Shown: piece by piece, positions 1 through 7,347 of the stretch
How positions within the stretch are numbered: position 1 is the first letter of the stretch
How the letters are laid out: every line of letters starts with the position of its first letter
Source: Acidobacteriaceae bacterium
GTDB taxonomy: Bacteria > Acidobacteriota > Terriglobia > Bryobacterales > Bryobacteraceae
Length of the DNA stretch: 64,000 bases
Direction: 5' to 3'
Assembly: GCA_019240475.1 (NCBI GenBank)
Contig: JAFAYI010000029.1
Coordinates: forward strand, 248,001-312,000
Program-made: the position numbers and the translations under genes
The notes under the pieces: generated by a model
The model's database searches: none
Told to the model about the DNA's origin: nothing
Seen by the model: the letters and a program-made list of their open reading frames with translations, nothing else

Positions 1-55
1 TCACACGGCGAAGTTTATCTTCGTCTTCGACAAGCAAGATGCGTCCAGGGGGCAT
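1..55 (-). CDS. Response regulator, N-terminal fragment (cut by window edge)
   Basis: Reading the minus strand from an ATG at 55 gives MPPGRILLVEDEDKLRRV and then runs off the window. The hydrophobic strand followed by an acidic E-D-E-D cluster is the classic start of a CheY-like receiver domain, where the acidic residues bind Mg2+. It begins 22 bases after the stop of the sensor kinase, so the two probably form one two-component operon with the kinase first. The output domain is outside the window. The NtrC-type kinase next door suggests, but does not show, a sigma-54 activator. Confidence 0.75.
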   Translation of the reverse strand, partial: MPPGRILLVEDEDKLRRV

Positions 56-77
56 AATTCAGGAGTGCTGGTCCATT

Positions 78-1355
78 TTAAGAGTGCTGTGTCGCGGGCA
101 CCGCAATTTCAAATGTAGTACCAGCGCCGAGTTCGCTGAAGACGTTGATGCGTCCTTGATGCTCATCGACGATCTTCGAAACGATGGCCAGACCGAGGCC
201 GACCCCCTGCGGCTTGGTTGTAAAGAATGGGTTGAATATATTTTCGAGATGCTCCGGCTGAATGCCTTTGCCGTGGTCTTGAACGAAGATGAGAACTTCT
301 TGGCCGCTCACTTGAGCACGGAGCGTCACGGCTTGTCCGGGCGCGCTGGCTTGAATGGCGTTTTGCAGCAGGTTCGAGAGCGCCAGCTTGAGCATGTCGG
401 GGTCGAAGGTGAACTCAAGGCCGTTCGCAGGCATGTTCGCGAGAACTGTCACCTCGCACTTACGAGCCGTTTCCGAATGCTGGCGGATCACGTCGTCGAC
501 TACGCTTGCGAGGTTCGCTTGAGTGGGATGAATCTGCAGGGGGCGGGCGAAATCGAGAAAGCTGGAGATGAGGCCGTTCATGCGATCGACCTCGCTTCCG
601 ATGTAGCCGGCCATTTCCGACATCACCTCGGGGCGGCGTTTGGTGGTTTCCTTGGTAAGCATTTCCGCCGATGCCTTGATGGTCCCCAGCGGGTTGCGAA
701 GTTCGTGGGCGAGTCCGGCCGTAAGTTGGCCGAGCGCGGCCAGGCGCTCGGTACGACGCAGAGAGGCTTGGGTCAGGCGCAAGTTCCGATTGGATTCGGC
801 GAGACGCTCGGCGGCTTCTTGTGTTTGCTCCATCTGCACCCGCTTGGCTTTGGCTTGTTCGTAAACTACATAGGCCACGATTGCATAAAAGGAAACTCGC
901 AAGGCCATGAGACTGAGCTGACCGGGCGGCAGCCGATAAATCGACCAATCGATAAAGATGGGCAGAAGGAAGGAGAAGTACGCGAGACCGGAGAGCGTGG
1001 TGACCGCTATGACGGCTGTGGCGTTGAACGTAGTGGCGGCCGAAATAATCGGAATAAGAAAGATCAGGTAGTAGAAGCTGTCGATACCGTGCGTGTAGCC
1101 GACGAGCGAATAGCTCAAGATCATTTTCAAGGCAATGGAAAAGACCTGCCCGCGACGCGTGGAGAATAGCGGGATGCGAGGCTCGGCAATCTGAAAGATG
1201 CCCATCAGCACCAGCACGATCGTGGCGTTGTAATCCGTTTCGGGATCGGTGACGATCAAGGCGGCGATGAAAAGCAGCCAAGCGAAATCCTGCGCCTGGA
1301 ATACGCCGCGGCGCCTGGAGGGCGCGGTGGATTGGAGATGCTTCTGTCCGGGCAT
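78..1355 (-). CDS. Membrane sensor histidine kinase (NtrB/AtoS-like)
   Basis: This 425-residue protein has about six hydrophobic segments between residues 25 and 165, a short coiled-coil linker (about 170-205) and a complete transmitter. HisKA carries the phospho-acceptor His217 in AHELRNPLG. The HATPase region shows an N box (NLLQNAIQAS), G1 (DHGKGI), F box (NPFFTTKP) and G2 (GVGLGLAI). It should autophosphorylate and pass phosphate to the regulator starting at 55. The membrane part resembles no sensor I can name, so the signal is unknown. The start at 1355 avoids overlap with the divergent S1 gene; the same frame also opens at 1400, where its ATG overlaps the S1 ATG. No strong ribosome binding site separates the two. 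Confidence 0.88.
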   Translation of the reverse strand: MPGQKHLQSTAPSRRRGVFQAQDFAWLLFIAALIVTDPETDYNATIVLVLMGIFQIAEPRIPLFSTRRGQVFSIALKMILSYSLVGYTHGIDSFYYLIFLIPIISAATTFNATAVIAVTTLSGLAYFSFLLPIFIDWSIYRLPPGQLSLMALRVSFYAIVAYVVYEQAKAKRVQMEQTQEAAERLAESNRNLRLTQASLRRTERLAALGQLTAGLAHELRNPLGTIKASAEMLTKETTKRRPEVMSEMAGYIGSEVDRMNGLISSFLDFARPLQIHPTQANLASVVDDVIRQHSETARKCEVTVLANMPANGLEFTFDPDMLKLALSNLLQNAIQASAPGQAVTLRAQVSGQEVLIFVQDHGKGIQPEHLENIFNPFFTTKPQGVGLGLAIVSKIVDEHQGRINVFSELGAGTTFEIAVPATQHS

Positions 1356-1398
1356 TTTGGCTGCTCTATGACAGAATAAGGGCAACCCCTCAGCAGTC

Positions 1399-3093
1399 AT
1401 GAGTAACGTGAACCTTGAACCAGTTGCGCCCGCCGAAGATGCGCCTTCGCGGGAAGATACGAGTTTTGCCGAAATTCTTTCAAAGTTCGAGCAACAACAT
1501 GCTGACGAGCGCGGCAGCGAAACTGTTACCGGAAGCATCGTGTCGGTCACGCCGGAGAAGGTCTTGGTGGATGTAGGACGCAAGATCGAAGGTGCGCTGC
1601 CGATCGCGAAGTGGCGCGAGATCGACCGGGGCGAGCCGCAGCCGGGAGATTCCATCGTGGTATCGATCGGGCCGAGAGACGAGGAAGGCTACTACACGCT
1701 TTCGACCGTGAAACTATCGCGCCCCAAGGACTGGAGCGGCTTGCAGGCGGCATTCGCTGAAAAGCGCACGATTGCCGGAACCGTGGTGGAACAAGTCAAG
1801 GGCGGGTTTCGAGTAGACATCGGAGTTCGAGCCTTCATGCCCGCTTCGAGGAGCGGTGTTCGCGAGATGCCGGACATGGCGGCTTTGGTTGGTCAAGAGA
1901 TCCAATGCCGAATCAGCAAACTCGATGTTGAGAAAGAAGACGTGGTAGTGGACCGCCGCGCGGTGCTTGAAGAAGAACAGGCACGGCGGCGGCAGGAAGC
2001 GTTTCAAGAGCTTCGCGAGGGGGCGGTGGTGCGGGCCCGCGTGCGGTCCGTGATGGATTTCGGAGCGTTCCTGGACCTGGGAGGCACGGACGGCTTGCTG
2101 CACGTGGCGGATATGTCTTACGCCCGCCTCGCAAAGGCAAGCGATGTGGTGAAGATCGGCGACGAACTCGAAGTAAAGATCTTGAAGATCGATGCGGCGG
2201 CCAGGAAAGTGGCGCTGGGGTTGAAACAGCTTCAGGAAGACCCCTGGACGACGGCGGCTCGAACGTTCCACGTGGGGGATCGGGTGCGCGGCACGGTATC
2301 CCGCTTGACCGATTTTGGCGCATTCGTGGAGTTGCTGCCTGGAGTGGACGGGCTCATTCACTTGTCCGAATTGTCTTGGAACCGGCGGGTGCGCAAGCCG
2401 GGCGATTTGTTGAAGGTGGGCGAGCAGGTCGAGGCGGTTGTGTTGCAGGTGAATCCGGAAGAGCGGCGTATCGGGCTAGGTTACAAACAGGCGCTGGGCG
2501 ACCCGTGGGAAAGCGTGGCGCAGCGATTTGCGGTGGGCACGGTGGTGGAAGGACCGGTGACCAACGTGACGCAGTTCGGGGCGTTCGTAGAACTCGAAGA
2601 TGGCATCGAAGGCATGGTGCACATCTCCGACATCACGAACGAGAAGCGGCTGGACCATCCGAGAGAAAAGCTGGCGAAGGGTCAGAGCGTGCGAGCGGTT
2701 GTGCTGGAAATCGATGGCGAGCGCAGGCGCCTGCGGCTGGGCATGAAGCAACTGGAGCCGACGAGCCTGGACCACTACATCGCGGCGCACCGGGAAGGCG
2801 AAACCGTGAGCGGGCGATTGGTGGAAGTGAAGGGCGATAAAGCAAAAGTGGAGCTGGGGGAAGGGGTAATGGCGACCTGCCGCTTGAGAGAACCCGACAA
2901 TGCGGCTCCGAAGCAGGAAGTTCCGCGCGGGGCGGATGTGTCATCGCTGGGCGCCATGCTGGCGGCGAAATGGAAGCAAGGGACAGGGGGCGGCCAACAG
3001 AAGGCCGGCCCGCAGGCGGGACAGATTCGGAGCTTTCGCATCGCTACTATGGATGCCGCCAAGCACCTCATTGAGCTGGAGTTAGCGGGCTGA
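1399..3093 (+). CDS. rpsA: 30S ribosomal protein S1 homologue with six S1 domains
   Basis: The 564-residue product has six consecutive S1 RNA-binding (OB-fold) repeats, starting near residues 40, 122, 207, 292, 379 and 466. Repeats 3-5 keep the DFGAF/QFGAF core best, as in bacterial S1, where they bind mRNA. The first, second and last are more divergent, as expected for ribosome docking (1-2) and the regulatory end (6). The length is close to the usual 550-560. S1 recruits mRNA with weak or absent Shine-Dalgarno sequences to the 30S subunit. No clear Shine-Dalgarno precedes its own ATG. It stands alone and divergent from the kinase, without the cmk gene that often sits beside rpsA. A second S1 paralogue elsewhere in the genome cannot be excluded. 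Confidence 0.85.
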   Translation: MSNVNLEPVAPAEDAPSREDTSFAEILSKFEQQHADERGSETVTGSIVSVTPEKVLVDVGRKIEGALPIAKWREIDRGEPQPGDSIVVSIGPRDEEGYYTLSTVKLSRPKDWSGLQAAFAEKRTIAGTVVEQVKGGFRVDIGVRAFMPASRSGVREMPDMAALVGQEIQCRISKLDVEKEDVVVDRRAVLEEEQARRRQEAFQELREGAVVRARVRSVMDFGAFLDLGGTDGLLHVADMSYARLAKASDVVKIGDELEVKILKIDAAARKVALGLKQLQEDPWTTAARTFHVGDRVRGTVSRLTDFGAFVELLPGVDGLIHLSELSWNRRVRKPGDLLKVGEQVEAVVLQVNPEERRIGLGYKQALGDPWESVAQRFAVGTVVEGPVTNVTQFGAFVELEDGIEGMVHISDITNEKRLDHPREKLAKGQSVRAVVLEIDGERRRLRLGMKQLEPTSLDHYIAAHREGETVSGRLVEVKGDKAKVELGEGVMATCRLREPDNAAPKQEVPRGADVSSLGAMLAAKWKQGTGGGQQKAGPQAGQIRSFRIATMDAAKHLIELELAG

Positions 3094-3226
3094 ACGGCGT
3101 GACAAGCGGAGAGCTTGCCGCGCGCGGGAGCGAGCCGCGTACCGTGACGAAACGCGATTTCATACGTCTATCTTTGCGGTGGACACTCGGGCCGGAATCA
3201 TTGGAAACGTAGGCGTGCGCGGCGCG

Positions 3227-3805
3227 ATGGAGCGGTCAGGCGAAGAGGCTCTTATCCGCGCGGCACAGGGCGGCGATGAGGACGCGTTCGCGCAGTTGGT
3301 ACGGTCTTACGACCATCAGGTGCTGCGCATGGCGCTGAACCTGCTGCGCTCGCCCGAAGACGCACGCGACATCTATCAGGAAGCTTTTCTTCGCGTCTAT
3401 CGCAACCTGCCGAAATTCCGATTCGATTGCAGTTTCAGCACGTGGCTGTACCGGATCGTCGCGAACCTCTGCCTGGACCAGATCCGGAAGCGGAAGGTGC
3501 GGAAGGAAGAGGGTTCGGCGGTGACGACCGGGGCGGGAGAAGTGGATCGTTTCCAGTACGTGGCCGAGCAGCGCGCCGATGTCGATCCGCAACGGCGAAT
3601 GATGAGCGCGGAGGTGAATTCGCGCGTGCAGGAGGTCTTAAACCGGCTGACGGATCGCGAGCGGCTGGTTTTCGAGATGCGGCATTTTCAGGGCATGCGG
3701 CTGCGGTCTATCGGCGAGGCGCTGGGAGTGACAGAAGAGGCCGCGAAAAATTGCTTGTTTCGAGCTACCCAGAAGATGCGGGCGGCGTTGGGAGATTTTG
3801 TATGA
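3227..3805 (+). CDS. ECF-type RNA polymerase sigma factor (RpoE-like)
   Basis: Region 2 spans about residues 20-90: an F-x-x-L-V-x-x-Y core, then SPEDARDIYQEAFLRVYRNL and STWLYRIVANLCLDQIRKRK. Region 4 lies in about 125-185 (NRLTDRERLVFEMRHFQGM and SIGEALGVTEEAAKNCLFRA). This two-domain layout without regions 1 and 3 defines ECF sigma factors. The stop overlaps the ATG of the anti-sigma gene (ATGA), so the pair should be translationally coupled. I take the ATG at 3227; the frame also opens with GTG at 3179, which would add 16 residues not typical of the family. Sigma and anti-sigma together imply an envelope-stress or extracellular-signal regulon. Confidence 0.88.
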   Translation: MERSGEEALIRAAQGGDEDAFAQLVRSYDHQVLRMALNLLRSPEDARDIYQEAFLRVYRNLPKFRFDCSFSTWLYRIVANLCLDQIRKRKVRKEEGSAVTTGAGEVDRFQYVAEQRADVDPQRRMMSAEVNSRVQEVLNRLTDRERLVFEMRHFQGMRLRSIGEALGVTEEAAKNCLFRATQKMRAALGDFV

Positions 3806-4743
3806 CTTGCCATGAGGCGCAGACCAAGTTATCGCTGTACTTATACGGCGAGCTGGAGTTCGCCGAAGAAGAAGCGTTCGAGCGGCATGTGAGCGAGTGC
3901 GCTTTGTGCGAGCGCGCTTTGGATCAAGAAAAAGCCTGGCATGGCGCTTTGAACGCGGAGCAGATGGATGCGCCGCTTGAGTTGCTGGGAGACTGCCGGC
4001 GGCAATTGCAGGAGGGCGTGAGGTCCCGGCGGCGTCCTGTGGGAGTCGCGGGATGGCAGCGCTGGGCAGAGCCTCTGGGATTGTCTTCGCCTCAATGGTC
4101 CATGCGGTTGGCGGCGGCGTCGTTCTTAGTGTTCGTCGGGTTCAGCGCGGGACGATATGTAGACCGCAACGGGCTGCCCGGAGGGGCGAGCATGGGGGCC
4201 GATGCGATGAGCGTAATTAACCCCGGAAGCGCGCGAATTCGTGAGATCGATCCGGGCGAGAACCATCAGGTTCGCATTATTATCGATCAGCCGCGGGCGA
4301 TTACCGGACCGGCAGATAGCGACGCGATACGGCCGTGGCTGGTAGCGGCTACCCGAGACGGCAATGACCCCGGCATCCGCGTGGATTCGGTTGAGATGTT
4401 GAACGGGCAACCTGGGCGCGACGTGCGCGAGGCTCTGCTGAATAGCGCTCAACACGATTCGAATGCGGCCGTGCGGCTGGAGGCGGTCGAAGGATTGCGG
4501 CGTTTTCGCGAGGATGTGGAGACTCAAGAAGGCCTAGTGTATGTACTGACGCACGATGAGAATGCGGGAGTGCGGTCGAAGGCGATCGATGTGCTGGCTC
4601 CGGCGGCAAATACAGCGAGACTGAGCCCCGATATTACGGATGCGCTCGCGTTGGCGATGCGCGCCGGGCAACCGGACGATTACGTCCGCATGCGATGCGT
4701 CGAACTGCTAAGGCAAGCGGATGCGCCGCTCGATGTCTACTGA
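3802..4743 (+). CDS. Membrane anti-sigma factor: zinc finger, one TM, HEAT-repeat tail
   Basis: The 313-residue product opens with a zf-HC2 anti-sigma domain: Cys3/His4, then His29-x3-Cys33-x2-Cys36 (ZAS signature). One membrane segment lies at about 100-117, followed by an outer part of roughly 195 residues. The last 150 residues look like three or four HEAT-type helical repeats (for example DPGIRVDSVEMLNG, NAAVRLEAVEGLRRF and NAGVRSKAIDVLAP). The first domain should hold the ECF sigma factor encoded just upstream; the HEAT part, predicted to be periplasmic, is a plausible sensing or protein-binding surface. The gene starts inside the sigma factor stop codon. Most anti-sigma factors have a short or unstructured outer part, so this architecture is notable. 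Confidence 0.85.
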   Translation: MTCHEAQTKLSLYLYGELEFAEEEAFERHVSECALCERALDQEKAWHGALNAEQMDAPLELLGDCRRQLQEGVRSRRRPVGVAGWQRWAEPLGLSSPQWSMRLAAASFLVFVGFSAGRYVDRNGLPGGASMGADAMSVINPGSARIREIDPGENHQVRIIIDQPRAITGPADSDAIRPWLVAATRDGNDPGIRVDSVEMLNGQPGRDVREALLNSAQHDSNAAVRLEAVEGLRRFREDVETQEGLVYVLTHDENAGVRSKAIDVLAPAANTARLSPDITDALALAMRAGQPDDYVRMRCVELLRQADAPLDVY

Positions 4744-4884
4744 GATTTTTAAGACGAATCGGTTCGAATCATAAAAATTTTCCGCCGTCTTCCAATCGAG
4801 TTTCTGCTTCTTTCGTCAATAGCTACAGGACGCGCTCAATCGAGTAAATCGTCGACCTGAGAGCGTGAACGCCTGAGGTGAATC

Positions 4885-5727
4885 ATGAGAGTTCTTCTTT
4901 CAACAACCGTGCTGGCAGCCGCGATGGCTCTCGGCACGCAGTCCGCGGTCTCCCAGACAAACGCCTGGTCCCAGAAGATGGCGCAAGCGCAGGCGGATCT
5001 GTCGAATTTCGAGAACAATTTCCATTTGGCCCTGCAGCCTAGAAGCGGCGTTTACCTGGGCGTGCGTTTGGCCGATATCGATGCGGACCGGGCGAGAGCA
5101 CTGAAGCTCGAAGAAGAGCGCGGAGTAGAAGTGGTGAAGGTGGAACCAGGCAGTCCAGCGGAGAGCGCTGGAATACGACCGGGCGACGTGCTGCTCAGCT
5201 ATAACGGCGAGAATATTCTAGGCGCACAGCAACTCGGACGGCTAGTTTCGGAAACGCCGGCGGGCAGGAAGGTTCGCCTGCAATTCTGGCGCGACGGGAA
5301 GATGCAATCGACTTCCGCCGTGGTGGCCGAGATGCAGCCGCCCAGGGTTTTCCCGGACGACATGAATCTTCAAATTCCCTCGATGCATATTACGGTGCCG
5401 GCATTTCCGAATGCGATGCTGGTGTGGACGACGCCGGCGCTCGGGATCGAATGCGAACCATTGGATTCGCAATTAGCGGAATACTTTGGCGTAAAGCGGG
5501 GCGTCCTGGTGCGCTCGGTCGGGAAAGGATCGGCGGCAGACAAGGCGGGACTGCGAGCAGGAGACGTACTGACGGCAGTAGGGGACCGGCCGGTGACCAG
5601 CGCCCGAGACGTGGTGTCTGGAGTTCGGGCGCAGCGCCACCCCGGGCAATCCGTGAGCGTCGCGCTTGTACGAGATCGCAAGGAGATGACGTTGAACGTC
5701 CCGCTCGATACCGGGAACCAGGAATAA
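4885..5727 (+). CDS. Exported protein with two PDZ domains
   Basis: Residues 1-24 form a signal peptide (short basic start, hydrophobic core, A-x-S-Q-x boundary). Two PDZ domains follow: about 53-150 (SGVYLGVRLADID, then PGSPAESAGIRPGDVLLSYNG) and about 185-275 (ALGIECEPLDSQ, then GSAADKAGLRAGDVLTAVGD). No protease domain is present, so this is not a DegP/DegS enzyme; it resembles the PDZ half of HtrA proteins alone. It lies 141 bases after the anti-sigma gene in the same direction. PDZ proteins read exposed C-termini of misfolded envelope proteins, so a link to the sigma/anti-sigma pair is attractive but only inferred. It ends 22 bases from the convergent flagellar operon. Confidence 0.8.
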   Translation: MRVLLSTTVLAAAMALGTQSAVSQTNAWSQKMAQAQADLSNFENNFHLALQPRSGVYLGVRLADIDADRARALKLEEERGVEVVKVEPGSPAESAGIRPGDVLLSYNGENILGAQQLGRLVSETPAGRKVRLQFWRDGKMQSTSAVVAEMQPPRVFPDDMNLQIPSMHITVPAFPNAMLVWTTPALGIECEPLDSQLAEYFGVKRGVLVRSVGKGSAADKAGLRAGDVLTAVGDRPVTSARDVVSGVRAQRHPGQSVSVALVRDRKEMTLNVPLDTGNQE

Positions 5728-5735
5728 GGAAGCGG

Positions 5736-5748
5736 CCGGCTTTGCCGG
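5736..5748. terminator. Small hairpin between convergent genes
   Basis: CCGGC-TTT-GCCGG forms a perfect five-pair stem with a three-base loop. It fills the 22-base gap between the convergent PDZ gene and the end of the flagellar minus-strand operon. Its symmetry could serve both directions, but there is no T-run, so intrinsic termination is uncertain. Confidence 0.35.
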
Positions 5749-5749
5749 A

Positions 5750-6565
5750 TTAGCTGAGAGAACGCAGCCGGTCCTGCTTGCTCATGACTTCACTGATGCG
5801 GACCGCGAAATTTCCGTCGACAACCACGACTTCTCCGCGCGCGATGGCGCAGTTGTTGACGACTACATCGACTGGCTCCGACAGGGCGCGATTCAGCTCG
5901 ACGATCGAGCCGGTATTCAGCCGGGCCACGTCTTTGAGAGCAATCCGGGTGGATCCGAAGGAGATGCAGACGGGCATCTCAAGATCCAGTAGCAAGTCCA
6001 GATTGCGCTGCGTGGCGGCGCCCCGCGCAGGTGGGCCGCTCAGAGGCAGAGGGTTGGCGATGGCCGCGACCAAATCCGATGACAGGCTGACGGTCAGGGC
6101 GCGGCGGGAGAGCGATGAGACGAATGACAATTGAAGCGGGCGCGCGGAACTGGGCGGCTTTTCAGTCGTGGCGCAATCGGTGATCGAGATCGCGATGTTT
6201 AACCGCCGCGAGAGGATGCTCGCAAGAGCGGCCGCGAACTGCCCCAGGACGTGGCTCGTTCCATAAAGGACATGATGCTCATGCGCGCTGGCGCGGCCTT
6301 TAGCAATCAAGAGCAGACTACCGAACTCGAGCGCCAAATCACGGTCGATCCCAAACCACACCGAGCCTAGCTGTGCAGGAGCAAAGTCGCAAGAAAACCA
6401 GAGACGGTCTTCCGGAGCAGCAATCTCGTCGCGCGCCGTGAGCGCCGGTCCTGCCGGTCCGAACAGCGCCTGCAAGACGCTATCCCAGCAGGCCTGACTT
6501 TCCTGCTCGAAAAGCGCGAGCGTCTCCTCGGAATTTGGCGCGACAGGTGCGAGTGGCGTGTTCAA
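5750..6565 (-). CDS. Flagellar motor switch protein, FliM/FliN (SpoA) family
   Basis: The C-terminal 75 residues form a SpoA/FliN domain (LLDLEMPVCISFGSTRIAL, then GSIVELNRALSEPVDVVVNN and GEVVVVDGNFAVRISEV), the C-ring building block. The first 180 residues are weakly like a FliM/FliY middle domain, but I see no N-terminal CheY-binding peptide. It is thus longer than FliN (the 81-residue copy is at 12656-12901) and shorter than typical FliM. It is the last gene of the long minus-strand flagellar operon. Start choice: the longest frame begins with GTG at 6571, but that codon directly abuts the strong AGGAGG. TTG at 6565 sits five bases from it and fits better. FliM, FliY or a specialised FliN are all possible. 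Confidence 0.75.
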   Translation of the reverse strand: MNTPLAPVAPNSEETLALFEQESQACWDSVLQALFGPAGPALTARDEIAAPEDRLWFSCDFAPAQLGSVWFGIDRDLALEFGSLLLIAKGRASAHEHHVLYGTSHVLGQFAAALASILSRRLNIAISITDCATTEKPPSSARPLQLSFVSSLSRRALTVSLSSDLVAAIANPLPLSGPPARGAATQRNLDLLLDLEMPVCISFGSTRIALKDVARLNTGSIVELNRALSEPVDVVVNNCAIARGEVVVVDGNFAVRISEVMSKQDRLRSLS

Positions 6566-6570
6566 TTTCA

Positions 6571-6578
6571 CCTCCTTA
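6571..6578 (-). promoter_or_regulatory. Ribosome binding site (TAAGGAGG) deciding the switch-protein start
   Basis: On the minus strand TAAGGAGG contains the fliA stop codon and is followed after five bases by TTG (6563-6565). The alternative GTG at 6569-6571 overlaps the Shine-Dalgarno itself and so is unlikely to be used. Confidence 0.6.
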
Positions 6579-7337
6579 GGAACGATGCTGAGGCCAGCGC
6601 TTCTGCATATAGGAGCGAAGCCGCAAGATAGCCTGAGATTTGAGTTGCGAAATGCGGGATTCGTGAAGATCTACGATCTTTGCGATCTCGCGCAAGGTCA
6701 TCTCTTCGTAGTAGTAGAGGCTTAGCACGGTCCTCTCTAAATTGGGCATTTTTTCTATTGCTTCCGCGAGCAGCCGTTCGAGTTCCGACCGCTCGACTAT
6801 CTGCGACGGCCAGTCCTGATCCGAATCGGCCAGATAGCGCAAGAGGTCGCAGCCTTCTTCTTCGGTACCCGCATTTTCAAGACTGCCAAGAGTAAGTCCG
6901 CGCGCCTCCGACAGCCAGTCCTGATACTCGGCGATCGACAACCCCAGATGGGCGGCGATCTCCTCCTCGGCGGGCATGCGGTGATGCTGCTGCTCGAGAG
7001 CGGCGATGGCGGACTCGATCAGCTTGGCCCGTTTGCGCTGTTGGCGAGGCGCCCAATCCAAGCCTCTCAAGCTGTCGAGGATCGCTCCGCGAATCTTGTA
7101 CTCCGCATAGGTTTTCAGCTTGACGTCGTGACTCGCATCGTAGCGGTCAATGGCTGCAATCAAGCCGACCACGCCAGTCGAAATCAGGTCGTCCAGGCTC
7201 ACCGAAACGGGCAATCTTTCGTGGATGCGCCTTGCGATCAGTTTCACCTGCGGTAGGTGTTCGAGAATAAGTTGCTCGCGCAGCTCCGGTGTAAGCGCCG
7301 GTTTTTCACAAATCTGGATTTCATCACGAACAGTCAT
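6576..7337 (-). CDS. fliA: RNA polymerase sigma-28 factor FliA
   Basis: The 253-residue protein has the FliA/WhiG layout. Region 2 (about 25-95) includes LISTGVVGLIAAIDRYDAS and KLKTYAEYKIRGAILDSLRG followed by DWAPR. Region 3 (about 110-160) and region 4 (about 200-250, LERTVLSLYYYEEMTLREIA, then HESRISQLKSQAI) follow. Sigma-28 drives late flagellar genes such as filament, stator and chemotaxis genes, and is blocked by FlgM, encoded at 21301-21573 in the divergent operon. It follows flhA by 10 bases. ATG at 7337, with GAGG five bases upstream, is preferred over the GTG one codon earlier. Confidence 0.93.
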   Translation of the reverse strand: MTVRDEIQICEKPALTPELREQLILEHLPQVKLIARRIHERLPVSVSLDDLISTGVVGLIAAIDRYDASHDVKLKTYAEYKIRGAILDSLRGLDWAPRQQRKRAKLIESAIAALEQQHHRMPAEEEIAAHLGLSIAEYQDWLSEARGLTLGSLENAGTEEEGCDLLRYLADSDQDWPSQIVERSELERLLAEAIEKMPNLERTVLSLYYYEEMTLREIAKIVDLHESRISQLKSQAILRLRSYMQKRWPQHRS

Positions 7338-7347
7338 CACATCCTCT

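Noticed and set aside
39..1169. 376-codon plus-strand frame opposite the sensor kinase
   Set aside because: The minus-strand frame has all histidine kinase motifs; the plus frame has none and mirrors its codon pattern.
5736..5748. Strong intrinsic terminator between the PDZ gene and the flagellar operon
   Set aside because: The stem is only five pairs and there is no T-run; listed only as a low-confidence hairpin.
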